From: Larkinella terrae | GTDB taxonomy: Bacteria; Bacteroidota; Bacteroidia; Cytophagales; Spirosomataceae | Length of the DNA: 64,000 nucleotides | Assembly (NCBI RefSeq): GCF_009668025.1 | Contig: NZ_WJXZ01000012.1 | Location: 62,001-126,000, forward strand | Direction: 5' to 3' | In this document: one piece after another, positions 34,824-42,275 of the stretch | Layout of the letters: each line of letters opens with the position of its first letter | How positions within the stretch are numbered: position 1 is the stretch's first letter | Notes under the pieces: model-generated | The model's input: the letters and a program-made list of their open reading frames with translations, nothing else | Told to the model about the DNA's origin: nothing | Databases searched by the model: none | Made by a program: the position numbers and the translations under genes

Positions 34824-35327
34824 TTATTGGATAGCCCAATTATACCGGGAAAGGTTCGGTTCGAAGGAAAGAAGAATCAAGGGGTAAAAATCAAGGGATG
34901 CAGCACTTTGATTAAAGTAATGACGCAAATCCGCTACCTTACCGCCTTTCAGATAGCGGTTTGAATAGTTTCGGTAACGGATTTGTATTGAATCTAAGGG
35001 TACGGCTTCATACCGTTCATCTTCCATATCAATACTGCCTACGGCACTGAATGAATAATAAGGCTGTTTATTGGTGTCAACCTCATCAAATCGGCGTAGA
35101 CATTCTTTCAAGGCAATATAGTCGTCTTTTTTACGATCCATAATGCTTTCGGTAGGCATAACCGGAAGGTCTAAAAGCAAAGGGGAACACTGGGGAATTT
35201 TGACAAATCCGTACACCTCAAGATAGGGCATTGCTTTTTTCCGTTGCTCGCGGTACATTTCCTGCAAAGCTTCGTTTCTCCCTTGCAAGAACCTTTCTAA
35301 CGCCTTCAGTTTTTCAGCCCGTTTCAT
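34824..35327 (-). CDS. Small tandem paralogue 3, long variant
   Basis: At 167 residues this is the longest member of the array. Its N-terminus KRAEKLKALERFLQGRNEAL matches the shared motif, then a strand MPYLEVYGFV. The remaining 120 residues, with DYIALKECLRRFDEVD and IQIRYRNYSNRYLKGGK, have no recognised family. The extra length indicates the shared motif is a portable N-terminal module on different bodies. The gap to its upstream neighbour is 5 bases. Confidence 0.68.
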   Translation of the reverse strand: MKRAEKLKALERFLQGRNEALQEMYREQRKKAMPYLEVYGFVKIPQCSPLLLDLPVMPTESIMDRKKDDYIALKECLRRFDEVDTNKQPYYSFSAVGSIDMEDERYEAVPLDSIQIRYRNYSNRYLKGGKVADLRHYFNQSAASLDFYPLILLSFEPNLSRYNWAIQ

Positions 35328-35332
35328 CGTTA

Positions 35333-35584
35333 CTATTCTCGGTATTCTATTCGTCCATCCAGGTAACGGTCGTAGCTTTTGCTGGTCCCATCACTGTAGA
35401 CAGAAATATGAAATGTTGCTTGGTTTGGATCGTAGAGTATGGGGTCTTTCTCATCATCTAAATTTAAGGTCAGAAAAATAGGCTCCTGGCTTTTTCGAAA
35501 GTCGGAAATCTGTTTCGGGGACATTGTACCTTGCAAGGCACTCGATAACAGCTTAATCTTCTCAGTTCGTGTTAGGAAAGACAT
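35333..35584 (-). CDS. Small tandem paralogue 2 (shared N-terminal motif)
   Basis: This 83-residue protein starts SFLTRTEKIKLLSSALQG, matching the shared motif with four extra N-terminal residues. It continues FLTLNLDDEKDPILYDP and a short strand-rich end (FHISVYSDGTSKSYDRYLDG). Its start overlaps the end of paralogue 1 by 13 bases, which indicates translational coupling. Function unknown. Confidence 0.66.
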   Translation of the reverse strand: MSFLTRTEKIKLLSSALQGTMSPKQISDFRKSQEPIFLTLNLDDEKDPILYDPNQATFHISVYSDGTSKSYDRYLDGRIEYRE

Positions 35585-35844
35585 TGTTGACGTTTGTGGG
35601 CATATGCTCTTAATTCCTCATCACTCATTGCTTCAAAATCAGGTAAAGGAGGGGGCATTATTCCCGTTTGCCGAAATACCTTTTGCCTGATTCGTTCATG
35701 TTCGGCCTTCAATTCTTCATCCGTCATTTTGGATGGGTCGCGCTCCCGGTTGTCATAAAGGGTATGTAATAGGAGTGTCTTGCCATTTATCAACTCATGC
35801 AGAATCTTCACTTTTTGCGAACGGCTAACCTGTGCAACTCTCAT
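35572..35844 (-). CDS. Small tandem paralogue 1 (shared N-terminal motif)
   Basis: This 90-residue protein is the most divergent copy: SRSQKVKILHELINGKT fits R-x-[EQD]-K-x(3)-L-x(3)-[LM/I]-x-G. The C-terminal 50 residues are helical and charged, with two MTDEEL/MSDEEL repeats (PSKMTDEELKAEHERI and FEAMSDEELRAYAHK). It begins 2 bases after the terminase-small-like gene, so it belongs to the same transcript. Function unknown. Confidence 0.64.
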   Translation of the reverse strand: MRVAQVSRSQKVKILHELINGKTLLLHTLYDNRERDPSKMTDEELKAEHERIRQKVFRQTGIMPPPLPDFEAMSDEELRAYAHKRQQCLS

Positions 35845-35846
35845 TT

Positions 35847-36131
35847 TTAATTCAATTTAGCCATTGCCTTATCTAGCAGGTCGTCAATCTGCTCATCAGT
35901 CAATGTAGACAGGTCAATTTTTTGTTCGCGTTGTTTGGGCAGAACATATTCTATGAATTTCAGGTATGCCATCACGCGGTCTTTGGGCTCTAACGACTCT
36001 AAGTCAGCTTGAATCGTATCAAACTGATTGTCGATCAAAGTAGCAATCTTGCTCTTTAAATCAGTGGATGTCCGGTTTGAGCTGCCAGGTTGCCTCCCTC
36101 CGGTTTTTTCGCGTCCTTTCTCAAATGGCAT
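35847..36131 (-). CDS. DUF5681 / terminase-small-subunit-like protein
   Basis: This 94-residue protein begins PFEKGREKTGGRQPGSSNRT, resembling the K-P-G-x-S-G-N-P-x-G-R-P-K-G-S-x-N start of DUF5681 proteins, which occur next to phage terminase genes. A helix bundle then runs LIDNQFDTIQADLESLEPKDRVMAYLKFIEYVLPK, and an acidic end TLTDEQIDDLLDKAM. In satellites a small terminase redirects packaging of a helper phage; here that role is inferred only from similarity and place. It heads the array of five small genes. A gap of 450 bases with hairpins lies upstream. Confidence 0.5.
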   Translation of the reverse strand: MPFEKGREKTGGRQPGSSNRTSTDLKSKIATLIDNQFDTIQADLESLEPKDRVMAYLKFIEYVLPKQREQKIDLSTLTDEQIDDLLDKAMAKLN

Positions 36132-36339
36132 AGATATTCTATTTTTTGTCTACTTTAGAATAAGATGGTAAAAGATTATTCATTGAGACATAAAATCTTA
36201 TGGATCTTTCGTTTAATCAATATACAAAAAAAACTAAAATCTATTCACTTAGGACATTCAATAAAAACTTAACTGATATAAATCAAGGAAAAAGCTTGAT
36301 AGAGTAATCAATATTTCCAATAATAACAATTCCCCATCT

Positions 36340-36393
36340 AACATTCAATAATGTGAGACATCCGCTTTATGATGTCTCACATTATTGAATGTT
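36340..36393. terminator. 23-bp perfect hairpin
   Basis: Arms 36340-36362 and 36371-36393 are perfectly complementary around an 8-nt loop. No U-run follows on either strand, so it may be a bidirectional block, a regulator site or a replication structure rather than a simple terminator. Confidence 0.55.
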
Positions 36394-36537
36394 ATTTAGT
36401 ATAACCTGTTTTATATTCTTTCAATTGAAAAAACTCTATCAAAAAACAATCCTAAAACACTTTAAAATGAGCTATACTAGTAATGCCTTTAATAATTATG
36501 CCTGCATTGTAATATTGATTTCACAAAGCTAGCTAGG

Positions 36538-36562
36538 CTTATTCGTAATGATTACGAATAAG
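36538..36562. promoter_or_regulatory. 25-bp near-perfect palindrome after the methyltransferase gene
   Basis: CTTATTCGTAAT-G-ATTACGAATAAG has 12-bp arms and a single central base, lying 22 bases past the stop codon at 36584. It is either a compact terminator or an operator for a dimeric DNA-binding protein. Confidence 0.5.
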
Positions 36563-36583
36563 ATTCAAGACTTAAAGGCTAAT

Positions 36584-38896
36584 CTATTCTTTTTTAAGTT
36601 TGCTTAAAATAAATAACTGCTCTCTAAAACTACTTATCCTATCTGCTATTATCATTCCTTCATCTGGAATACGCTTAGATGGACTTGAAATTTCAAGCCT
36701 TTCTAAGCGTGATTTAATCGACATACGAGCGTAAAAAAAACGCCACTTTTGTATATTTATTTGAGCCGCAAACCAAAGCATTTCATTTAAAGACATATTG
36801 AATTTAGGGACAAGTATTCTCACTGAACTGCCTCCATTTCCTCTTGCCATGAAACGCCAAGGCTGAATGTAAGCTTGCCCAAATGCAGTGACAGTTATCC
36901 CTCCATTAGCAAAGACTTGGGATTCTTCATCCTGAACAAGTCTTATTATACTATTTTGAGTATCACCACTAGAGATGTATGGACAGTTTCCTTCAGTATA
37001 ATTCTTTTCTCCAGAGGACTTCCCATTATAAACTGAGAAAAAGTCACTAACGCGCCTAGTAGTAGATAAAGGAAAGTCAGGGAAATCTTTCCAAGCTTCT
37101 GCCGGATCTTCCAATACCTCGTCAGCTAATTCTGGAATGCTCGATATTGCCTGAAATAAAGACAATATCAAATTTTGTTCATGTAACTCAATTTCTCTTT
37201 CAGTAAGTTCAGGCTGGGGCAGCCATTGTTGTGGACTAAATTCTTGACCATTTAAAAGACTACTTCCTTTTATAGTAATCACCAATTCTGATGTGAATTG
37301 CTGCTTTCTTTTAAATGAATCAAAGCACCTTAATAACTCTGGGATCTGCGACCCTGCAGCTTCAACCCGCTTCCCTTTTAATTTATTGAATCCATCATTC
37401 CATATCCTACCCATGAAAACATTTTCATTTTCATCTTGAGGTATATGGGCTTTTGCAATCATTATTGATGAAGGAGCCGCTGTTGGATAAAATAAGTCTT
37501 CTGGAAGACTTATTACCCCAAGGAGAGTATGACTCCTAATGAATTTATTACGCCACATAGCGTTATCTTCATCTGCAAATATTCCGGCTGCAACTACAAC
37601 CGCAAGTATGCCCTCTGGCTCAAGCGAATCCAAAGCAGCATCTATAAAATCTCGCTCTGGTTCTCCTTCTTGCGAGAAGGGAGGGTTTAAGAATGCCCGT
37701 GTAAATTGCCCTGCTACATTAGCCTTACTTTCTTCATCTAAACTATTAGCATTCTCTATATGACTTTTACCATCACCTCTAAAAAACATATTAAGTGTGG
37801 CCAAAGCCCAAACAGTGGGGTTTGTATCATAACCATACAATGACTGCTTTACTTTTTCAATAGCTTTAGGCCCCCTAGCAGTTGCCATCATTTTATCAAA
37901 AGCTGCTACTAAAAAACCTCCTGTCCCGCTTGCAATATCAATAACTCTATCCGTAATGCGTGCGTCTATTAAATCAACACAAAAACGTGTTATATGCCGT
38001 GGAGTAAAGACAATACCCAAGGCATTATTATCATATCCATACCTAAGGAAAGCTTCATAGAACATTCCTAAAAAATCTGTATCAGTTTGTAATACAGACC
38101 GAACATTCAAGCGTTTTAATATTGATATAATTCTTTGAATTTTAGGAGAAAGTCTTTCATAGTCATTGCCAGTCAAATGTAAAGCATCCTCTAACTTCTG
38201 CTTCTTATTGCCTAAATCTACGCTTTCAGTTATAGCATCATGGACTAGGTTATTTATAGACTCAAGCTCATTTCCAGTGGTAACATCTATCTCTCCTTGG
38301 TAAAGTGCAGTAACAATTGCTCCAATAACTTTGGGTCTCAATGGAGCCTCTATCTTAGCATGTCTTAATATAACAGATAGCTCAATAGCTGCATCAATAA
38401 ATTCTGCGCTACTTGGAACAGTTACATTTGTAGTTGAATCATCTGCCTCTAGTGCTAACTCAACTTCTCTTCTTGATGGAATGGAAGTTAGTTGATAACC
38501 TCCAGATTTTAAGTAATCCCATCTAGAGTTCTTTTTGTACTTGACTATAATTAGAAAGCCGTTGTCTTCCTCTCCAGCTATCCCAACAGCGATTTTTATA
38601 GAATATTTACCAGTTGCATTTATCTGTTCTGCATACTCTATTGCCTCCTCAATAGCTTGGTTAGCTCTTCTAATTTCATTTTTGGCCTCAATAACGATCT
38701 TTGGCTCCCCACCCAAACATACCAAAAAGTCTGGGCGGTCTTGACCAAGTCCTATATCTGGAAAATGGCCTGTGATTTCTTGCTCTTCTAGAAAATCTCC
38801 TCCCTTTGATAAATGAGCAATGTTCCATCCTCTCCTACTGCTCAGTAATCTTGCAATATATCGTGTTCTGCTTTCTGCTCTTTTTCCTTTAGCCAT
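36584..38896 (-). CDS. Single-chain restriction-modification-like protein (nuclease + N6 methyltransferase + specificity)
   Basis: This 770-residue protein combines three parts. Residues about 1-140 resemble a PD-(D/E)XK nuclease, with Asp56 in RPDFLV and EAK at 70-72 (KIVIEAKNE), as in type I R-subunit N-termini. Residues about 270-480 are an HsdM-like N6-adenine methyltransferase with DIASGTGG (320-327) and NPPF (404-407). Residues about 600-765 look like a type I target-recognition domain (RRVSDFFSVYNGKSSGEKNYTEGNCPYISSGDTQ in pieces, ending in a helix). No separate R or S gene is nearby, so it would act as a type IIG-like unit or a defence modifier. AT-rich cargo. Cutting activity is inferred from the Asp/Glu/Lys pattern only. 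Confidence 0.82.
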   Translation of the reverse strand: MAKGKRAESRTRYIARLLSSRRGWNIAHLSKGGDFLEEQEITGHFPDIGLGQDRPDFLVCLGGEPKIVIEAKNEIRRANQAIEEAIEYAEQINATGKYSIKIAVGIAGEEDNGFLIIVKYKKNSRWDYLKSGGYQLTSIPSRREVELALEADDSTTNVTVPSSAEFIDAAIELSVILRHAKIEAPLRPKVIGAIVTALYQGEIDVTTGNELESINNLVHDAITESVDLGNKKQKLEDALHLTGNDYERLSPKIQRIISILKRLNVRSVLQTDTDFLGMFYEAFLRYGYDNNALGIVFTPRHITRFCVDLIDARITDRVIDIASGTGGFLVAAFDKMMATARGPKAIEKVKQSLYGYDTNPTVWALATLNMFFRGDGKSHIENANSLDEESKANVAGQFTRAFLNPPFSQEGEPERDFIDAALDSLEPEGILAVVVAAGIFADEDNAMWRNKFIRSHTLLGVISLPEDLFYPTAAPSSIMIAKAHIPQDENENVFMGRIWNDGFNKLKGKRVEAAGSQIPELLRCFDSFKRKQQFTSELVITIKGSSLLNGQEFSPQQWLPQPELTEREIELHEQNLILSLFQAISSIPELADEVLEDPAEAWKDFPDFPLSTTRRVSDFFSVYNGKSSGEKNYTEGNCPYISSGDTQNSIIRLVQDEESQVFANGGITVTAFGQAYIQPWRFMARGNGGSSVRILVPKFNMSLNEMLWFAAQINIQKWRFFYARMSIKSRLERLEISSPSKRIPDEGMIIADRISSFREQLFILSKLKKE

Positions 38897-39155
38897 TATT
38901 GGATTGTGTTTTACTGAAACAATTATTAAAAATTATCATTTTTGATTACACAGGGCCCCAGAATGGGGGCTTGCCTCTATTAGTTAAGGTGCAAGATAAG
39001 CCTTCACCTAAATCTTTAATATAAAAGTGCAAAAGGCCTGCGAAGTTACCCATGTTCTCTCGGGAAGGAATTCATCACAATTCACTCACGATACCTAAAT
39101 GGACTGAACTATTTCCCAATTTTATTCAATAATGCAATAATTAAGGACAAAAGGG

Positions 39156-40070
39156 CTAAGTATAGTGAATAGGTCTTGCCAAACCAAAGCGAATTCCGTC
39201 ACGAATGGTTTCTTGTGATTTACTAAAGTTCGGCCACTCACTCGCTACAATTTCCAACGCATATATAGCGTTTTGCTCATCGATCATACCCACTGCCACA
39301 TAGCCGCCCGCAAGAATGGCGGCTTTCAATAGCGTTTCGTGCCGTTGGCCTTCAGTGGCATTTTGTGGGTTACGGACCAAACGGGCTAATAACTCATTTT
39401 GATCAATCGGTTTCATTGACCGATCCGGGAACGTTCGGAATGTCGTTTTTGAGACAGGGGTGTAAATCCCTTTCATCACCGTAGCGTTTTCATTTGTGTA
39501 CGGATCGGCGTCGTAACTGACAAACCGTAAATCGGTCGGGTTGCCTCCTTTAGTAGCATCGAGTACAATTCCAAACCGCTCCCGGAACACCCTTTGCAAA
39601 TACCGAAAGTGAGCAGCTAATTTTTCGGGGGTTTGGTCTTCCGGCAAACGCACCACAAACCAGAGTCCGCCCCGCACGGAGTAGGCACAAAGTAATACAT
39701 AAGGTAATCGAGCCAGGTGTATTTTCAGTTCGGCCATATCAACACCGGGGTTATCTTTCCGGTCAATATCCCCCATCAGCATCGGCCATTGCTGTTTAAT
39801 TTTTTGGGCAAATGTCGTATCACGTCGGCGGTGGTAAAGCAGGGCTACGGGTGTAATAGCGGGTAGCTGTTTCTTTGATTGTTCCTGCCTTGCAAGGTCG
39901 GTTTCTGAGCGTATGGCTTCAATAGTATGGCGGTAAAACCGGGTGCTGACAATCCGCCGTAAGGTTGTTTGCTGTGATGGTGTGTTGGCAAAGTGATTGC
40001 GCTGTTGATCGTACTCAAAAAAGCTAATCGGCACGTCCAAGAGATTGGGAAGTATCGAGTTCGGTTCCAT
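39156..40070 (-). CDS. BT4734/VirE-type primase-like protein of the element
   Basis: This protein has about 304 residues. The middle part has MLMGDIDRKDNPG (acid residues), then LPYVLLCAYSVRGGLWFVVRLPED and the GIVLDATKGGNPTDLRFVSYDADPYTN stretch in two parts. These fit the BT4734-like/VirE N-terminal domain, an archaeo-eukaryotic primase-type (primpol) fold common in Bacteroidota mobile elements. The ATG at 40070 (MEPNSILPN) is preferred to the TTG at 40130, which lies in the repeat region between this gene and the ATPase. It likely primes element replication together with the adjacent ATPase. Confidence 0.76.
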   Translation of the reverse strand: MEPNSILPNLLDVPISFFEYDQQRNHFANTPSQQTTLRRIVSTRFYRHTIEAIRSETDLARQEQSKKQLPAITPVALLYHRRRDTTFAQKIKQQWPMLMGDIDRKDNPGVDMAELKIHLARLPYVLLCAYSVRGGLWFVVRLPEDQTPEKLAAHFRYLQRVFRERFGIVLDATKGGNPTDLRFVSYDADPYTNENATVMKGIYTPVSKTTFRTFPDRSMKPIDQNELLARLVRNPQNATEGQRHETLLKAAILAGGYVAVGMIDEQNAIYALEIVASEWPNFSKSQETIRDGIRFGLARPIHYT

Positions 40071-40170
40071 ACTGCTAACTGCTGAAATGGGTGCTAAATT
40101 GATTTTGGCAGGATAGAATAATACTGCCAACTGCTAAAGGCCATATAGGGGGTTTGGCAGTTGGCAGTAT
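40069..40170. repeat. Three copies of ATACTGCYAACTGC (iteron-like)
   Basis: Copies at 40069-40082 and 40121-40134 are in plus orientation, and a third at 40157-40170 is in minus orientation, forming a 14-bp perfect stem with the second. They sit between the ATPase stop (40174) and the primase start (40070). The arrangement suits an origin recognised by the element's replication protein, or a control site. Confidence 0.6.
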
Positions 40171-40173
40171 GGA

Positions 40174-41394
40174 TTATGATAGCGGAGTCAGTTTGAAAAA
40201 TTGATTCCGACTTTCTTTGTAATCGGTTAGACAGACGGCGCGGCCTTCATCATCAAACATGGGGGGCTGTTCGGTCATGATCGTTTTCAACCGGTCGCGG
40301 ATGGTTGCGTTTTTGGCCTTAAATTCTGTTTCCAGGGTTGTCCAAACTTCGTTTTTGGGTAGTGGTCCTTCGGACAGTAAACTGATAAGCCGGTCGGCTA
40401 TGTCCTCGGTATCGGCCTTGTGTTTGCGGTGGTTAATGTGAGCGGCTATCTGGCTGGCATCAGCCAGGATTAAACCCTTCTGTTCCTCACTGTATTGCAG
40501 GTAGAGGGGTTCGGGCCTCTTGCCTCTGCGTAACTTCAGATAACGCACCCGGATGAGATCCGTATCGTTGCCGCTGGCATCTTTCTCAAAGCCGATTTGT
40601 AGGGCGGTACTGGCTTTATTAGCCGCTTCTGTGCCGGTATGTCCCCTAGCTTTTTCAGTGCCAGGGTTCTGGTGAATAATCAGTAGAAACGTAGCGTCGT
40701 AATTATCGCAGAGGTTACCTAAAAAATCAAATAGCCTCATGGATTCTTTGGGGTCGTTAAAGTCGCCAACAGCATCGGTTACAACATCAATCAGGCAAAA
40801 CAAATGCAGGGTAGTAGGCTCTCGAACGTGATGTATAAACGTTTCAATCGCTTTGAACCGCAATGACCGGTTTTCCCCTTTTATGGAAGTAAAGCGGAAT
40901 TGTTGCGGTAGTTCGTCTAACCGATAGCCAGCCCGTTGCTTGATTCCCTGAATCGCAAAAGGCAGTTCCTCTTTTTGGTTGCGCTCAGTATCAATATAGC
41001 ACACACAAAAGCGTTCCAGTGCAGCCCGTTGAAAGTCCAGAAATTGCGGGTCTTTTGTCTCATTCGTGGTTAACATCAAAGCCGCCAGCAATTCGGCCAA
41101 TCGGGATTTGTGAGACCCAAAAGCCCCCTGAATGATATTGACCGTGCTACGCCCAATAATACCGATTTCATTCCGGCTAATCAAAGGTGTGCTGAATACA
41201 ACGGGTTTGGTTGCAGCTACTCCCAAAGCATATTCTTTATCCAACAACCGTTGTAAAAGCAGGTCTTTTTCTTCAGGTTGTGACTGTTCTGGTTCCTCTG
41301 CGGTAAATGTATAATCAGCGGTTGCGGCCAACTCCTCATCAGTCATGTTGAAAATCGGCGGCTCTTTTGTATCTTTATTCTGTTCTGTAGTCAT
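40174..41394 (-). CDS. RepA-like AAA/RecA-fold ATPase (helicase-type)
   Basis: This 406-residue protein has a RecA-type ATPase core of about residues 55-290. A P-loop-like GAFGSHKSR (roughly at 90) has His in place of the usual Gly of GxxxxGK[ST]. A Walker B-like LFCLIDVVTDAVGDF is followed by FLLIIHQNPG as sensor. These features fit the AAA_25/RepA-like helicase group used by plasmids and phages. C-terminal residues 320-400 form a winged-helix-like segment (RLISLLSEGPLPKNEVWTTL). It precedes the primase, forming a replication module. The unusual P-loop should be noted but ATP binding is likely retained. Confidence 0.8.
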   Translation of the reverse strand: MTTEQNKDTKEPPIFNMTDEELAATADYTFTAEEPEQSQPEEKDLLLQRLLDKEYALGVAATKPVVFSTPLISRNEIGIIGRSTVNIIQGAFGSHKSRLAELLAALMLTTNETKDPQFLDFQRAALERFCVCYIDTERNQKEELPFAIQGIKQRAGYRLDELPQQFRFTSIKGENRSLRFKAIETFIHHVREPTTLHLFCLIDVVTDAVGDFNDPKESMRLFDFLGNLCDNYDATFLLIIHQNPGTEKARGHTGTEAANKASTALQIGFEKDASGNDTDLIRVRYLKLRRGKRPEPLYLQYSEEQKGLILADASQIAAHINHRKHKADTEDIADRLISLLSEGPLPKNEVWTTLETEFKAKNATIRDRLKTIMTEQPPMFDDEGRAVCLTDYKESRNQFFKLTPLS

Positions 41395-41458
41395 TTCAGA
41401 AAGAGATTGAACAGGGTCGATGCTGGCAGGTATCGACCCTGTTGGTTAGTGGAGGGAC

Positions 41459-41890
41459 TCAAAAAGGCGAGGTTAGAAATTCGGCTTTGAACCAGTCGTA
41501 AAACCCCTGAAAGTTATCAGCCACATATACCCACGCTCCGGCTTGCTTAAGCTGAGTAATGGTCTGTTTTTGTACATCAGACAACCGGTCTTTTCCAACT
41601 TTGACTTCGACAAAAACAGCGTGGCCCTCGACTACCCCGAACACATCCGGTAATCCGGCCTTTTGTTGGGAACTGACAAACCTTTGCAGGTCGGTGCGGT
41701 AGGTTCCCGTACTGGCAAGGCGGGTGCTGAAATATCCAGATAAGTTGAGGTAGTCCACAATGCACCGCGTCAAGCCGTTGGCGTCGCGGTCATTGTATTT
41801 GCTAAGTGGTGTGTATTTAGCCGGAAAGCTGGGGTGTTTAGTAGCCTTACGCTGGTCGGCTAAGGCGTTAAGGTTTTGAAGGGCGGTCAT
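41459..41890 (-). CDS. VRR-NUC domain nuclease
   Basis: This 143-residue protein is a VRR-NUC (PD-(D/E)XK-fold) nuclease. QKAGLPDVFGVVEGHAVFVEVK contains the catalytic Asp, Glu and Lys, and the following DVQKQTITQLKQAGAWVYVAD has the conserved Gln. Such nucleases are standard in phages and satellites, where they may process replication or recombination intermediates. It overlaps the upstream HTH gene by 4 bases (41887-41890), so they are coupled. Confidence 0.85.
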   Translation of the reverse strand: MTALQNLNALADQRKATKHPSFPAKYTPLSKYNDRDANGLTRCIVDYLNLSGYFSTRLASTGTYRTDLQRFVSSQQKAGLPDVFGVVEGHAVFVEVKVGKDRLSDVQKQTITQLKQAGAWVYVADNFQGFYDWFKAEFLTSPF

Positions 41891-42183
41891 ATTTCCGGCC
41901 CTCCTCTCTCCTTTCGGTTTCCCTGCTCAACCCAGGCGATTAACTCAGTGCGGTTAAAATAAAGCCGGTTTCCGCGTTTCTTGTGAGGAATAGCCCTTTC
42001 CGAAACCAGTGTATAGATTCGGGCTTTACTTAGGCGGGTAATTTGTTCAGCTACCTCGATTCCACCGATTTGGTCGGTTATAACATTGTCAGTCGGTTGG
42101 TGGTATTTCAGTGCAATACTAACCGCTTCGACCAAAAGTGTTTTGAGTTGAGCCGGTGTGGTCAAAATCATTTCTTCTGCCAT
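41887..42183 (-). CDS. Helix-turn-helix excisionase-like DNA-binding protein
   Basis: This 98-residue protein has a C-terminal MerR-like HTH_17 domain: IGGIEVAEQITRLSKARIYTLVSERAIPHKKRGNRLYFNRTELIAWVEQ. This pattern is common to excisionases and regulators of Bacteroidota mobile elements. It could act with the integrase on att sites or regulate the replication genes. It overlaps the VRR-NUC gene by 4 bases. The upstream hairpin at 42231-42275 separates it from the 706-aa gene. Confidence 0.8.
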   Translation of the reverse strand: MAEEMILTTPAQLKTLLVEAVSIALKYHQPTDNVITDQIGGIEVAEQITRLSKARIYTLVSERAIPHKKRGNRLYFNRTELIAWVEQGNRKERGGPEI

Positions 42184-42230
42184 GTCCTAATGTTATTTGG
42201 TAAAACATGGCAGCAAGTTGGAAAGGTAAA

Positions 42231-42275
42231 TATTGCCGTAATTGCCGTTAGCGCGTAGATGCAATTACGGCAATA
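42231..42275. terminator. 15-bp perfect hairpin over the 3' end of the 706-aa gene
   Basis: TATTGCCGTAATTGC (42231-42245) pairs with GCAATTACGGCAATA (42261-42275) over a 15-nt loop. It covers the stop codon of the minus-strand 706-aa gene at 42265. It may end transcription from the integrase side or control the HTH gene downstream. Confidence 0.6.

Larger units (their letters stand above)
36132..36583. other. 452-base gap with two hairpins, no gene seen
   Basis: The stretch is AT-rich. It contains the 23-bp hairpin at 36340-36393 and the palindrome at 36538-36562, described separately. I see no coding frame or clear promoter; the promoter of the small-gene operon is presumably here. Confidence 0.5.
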
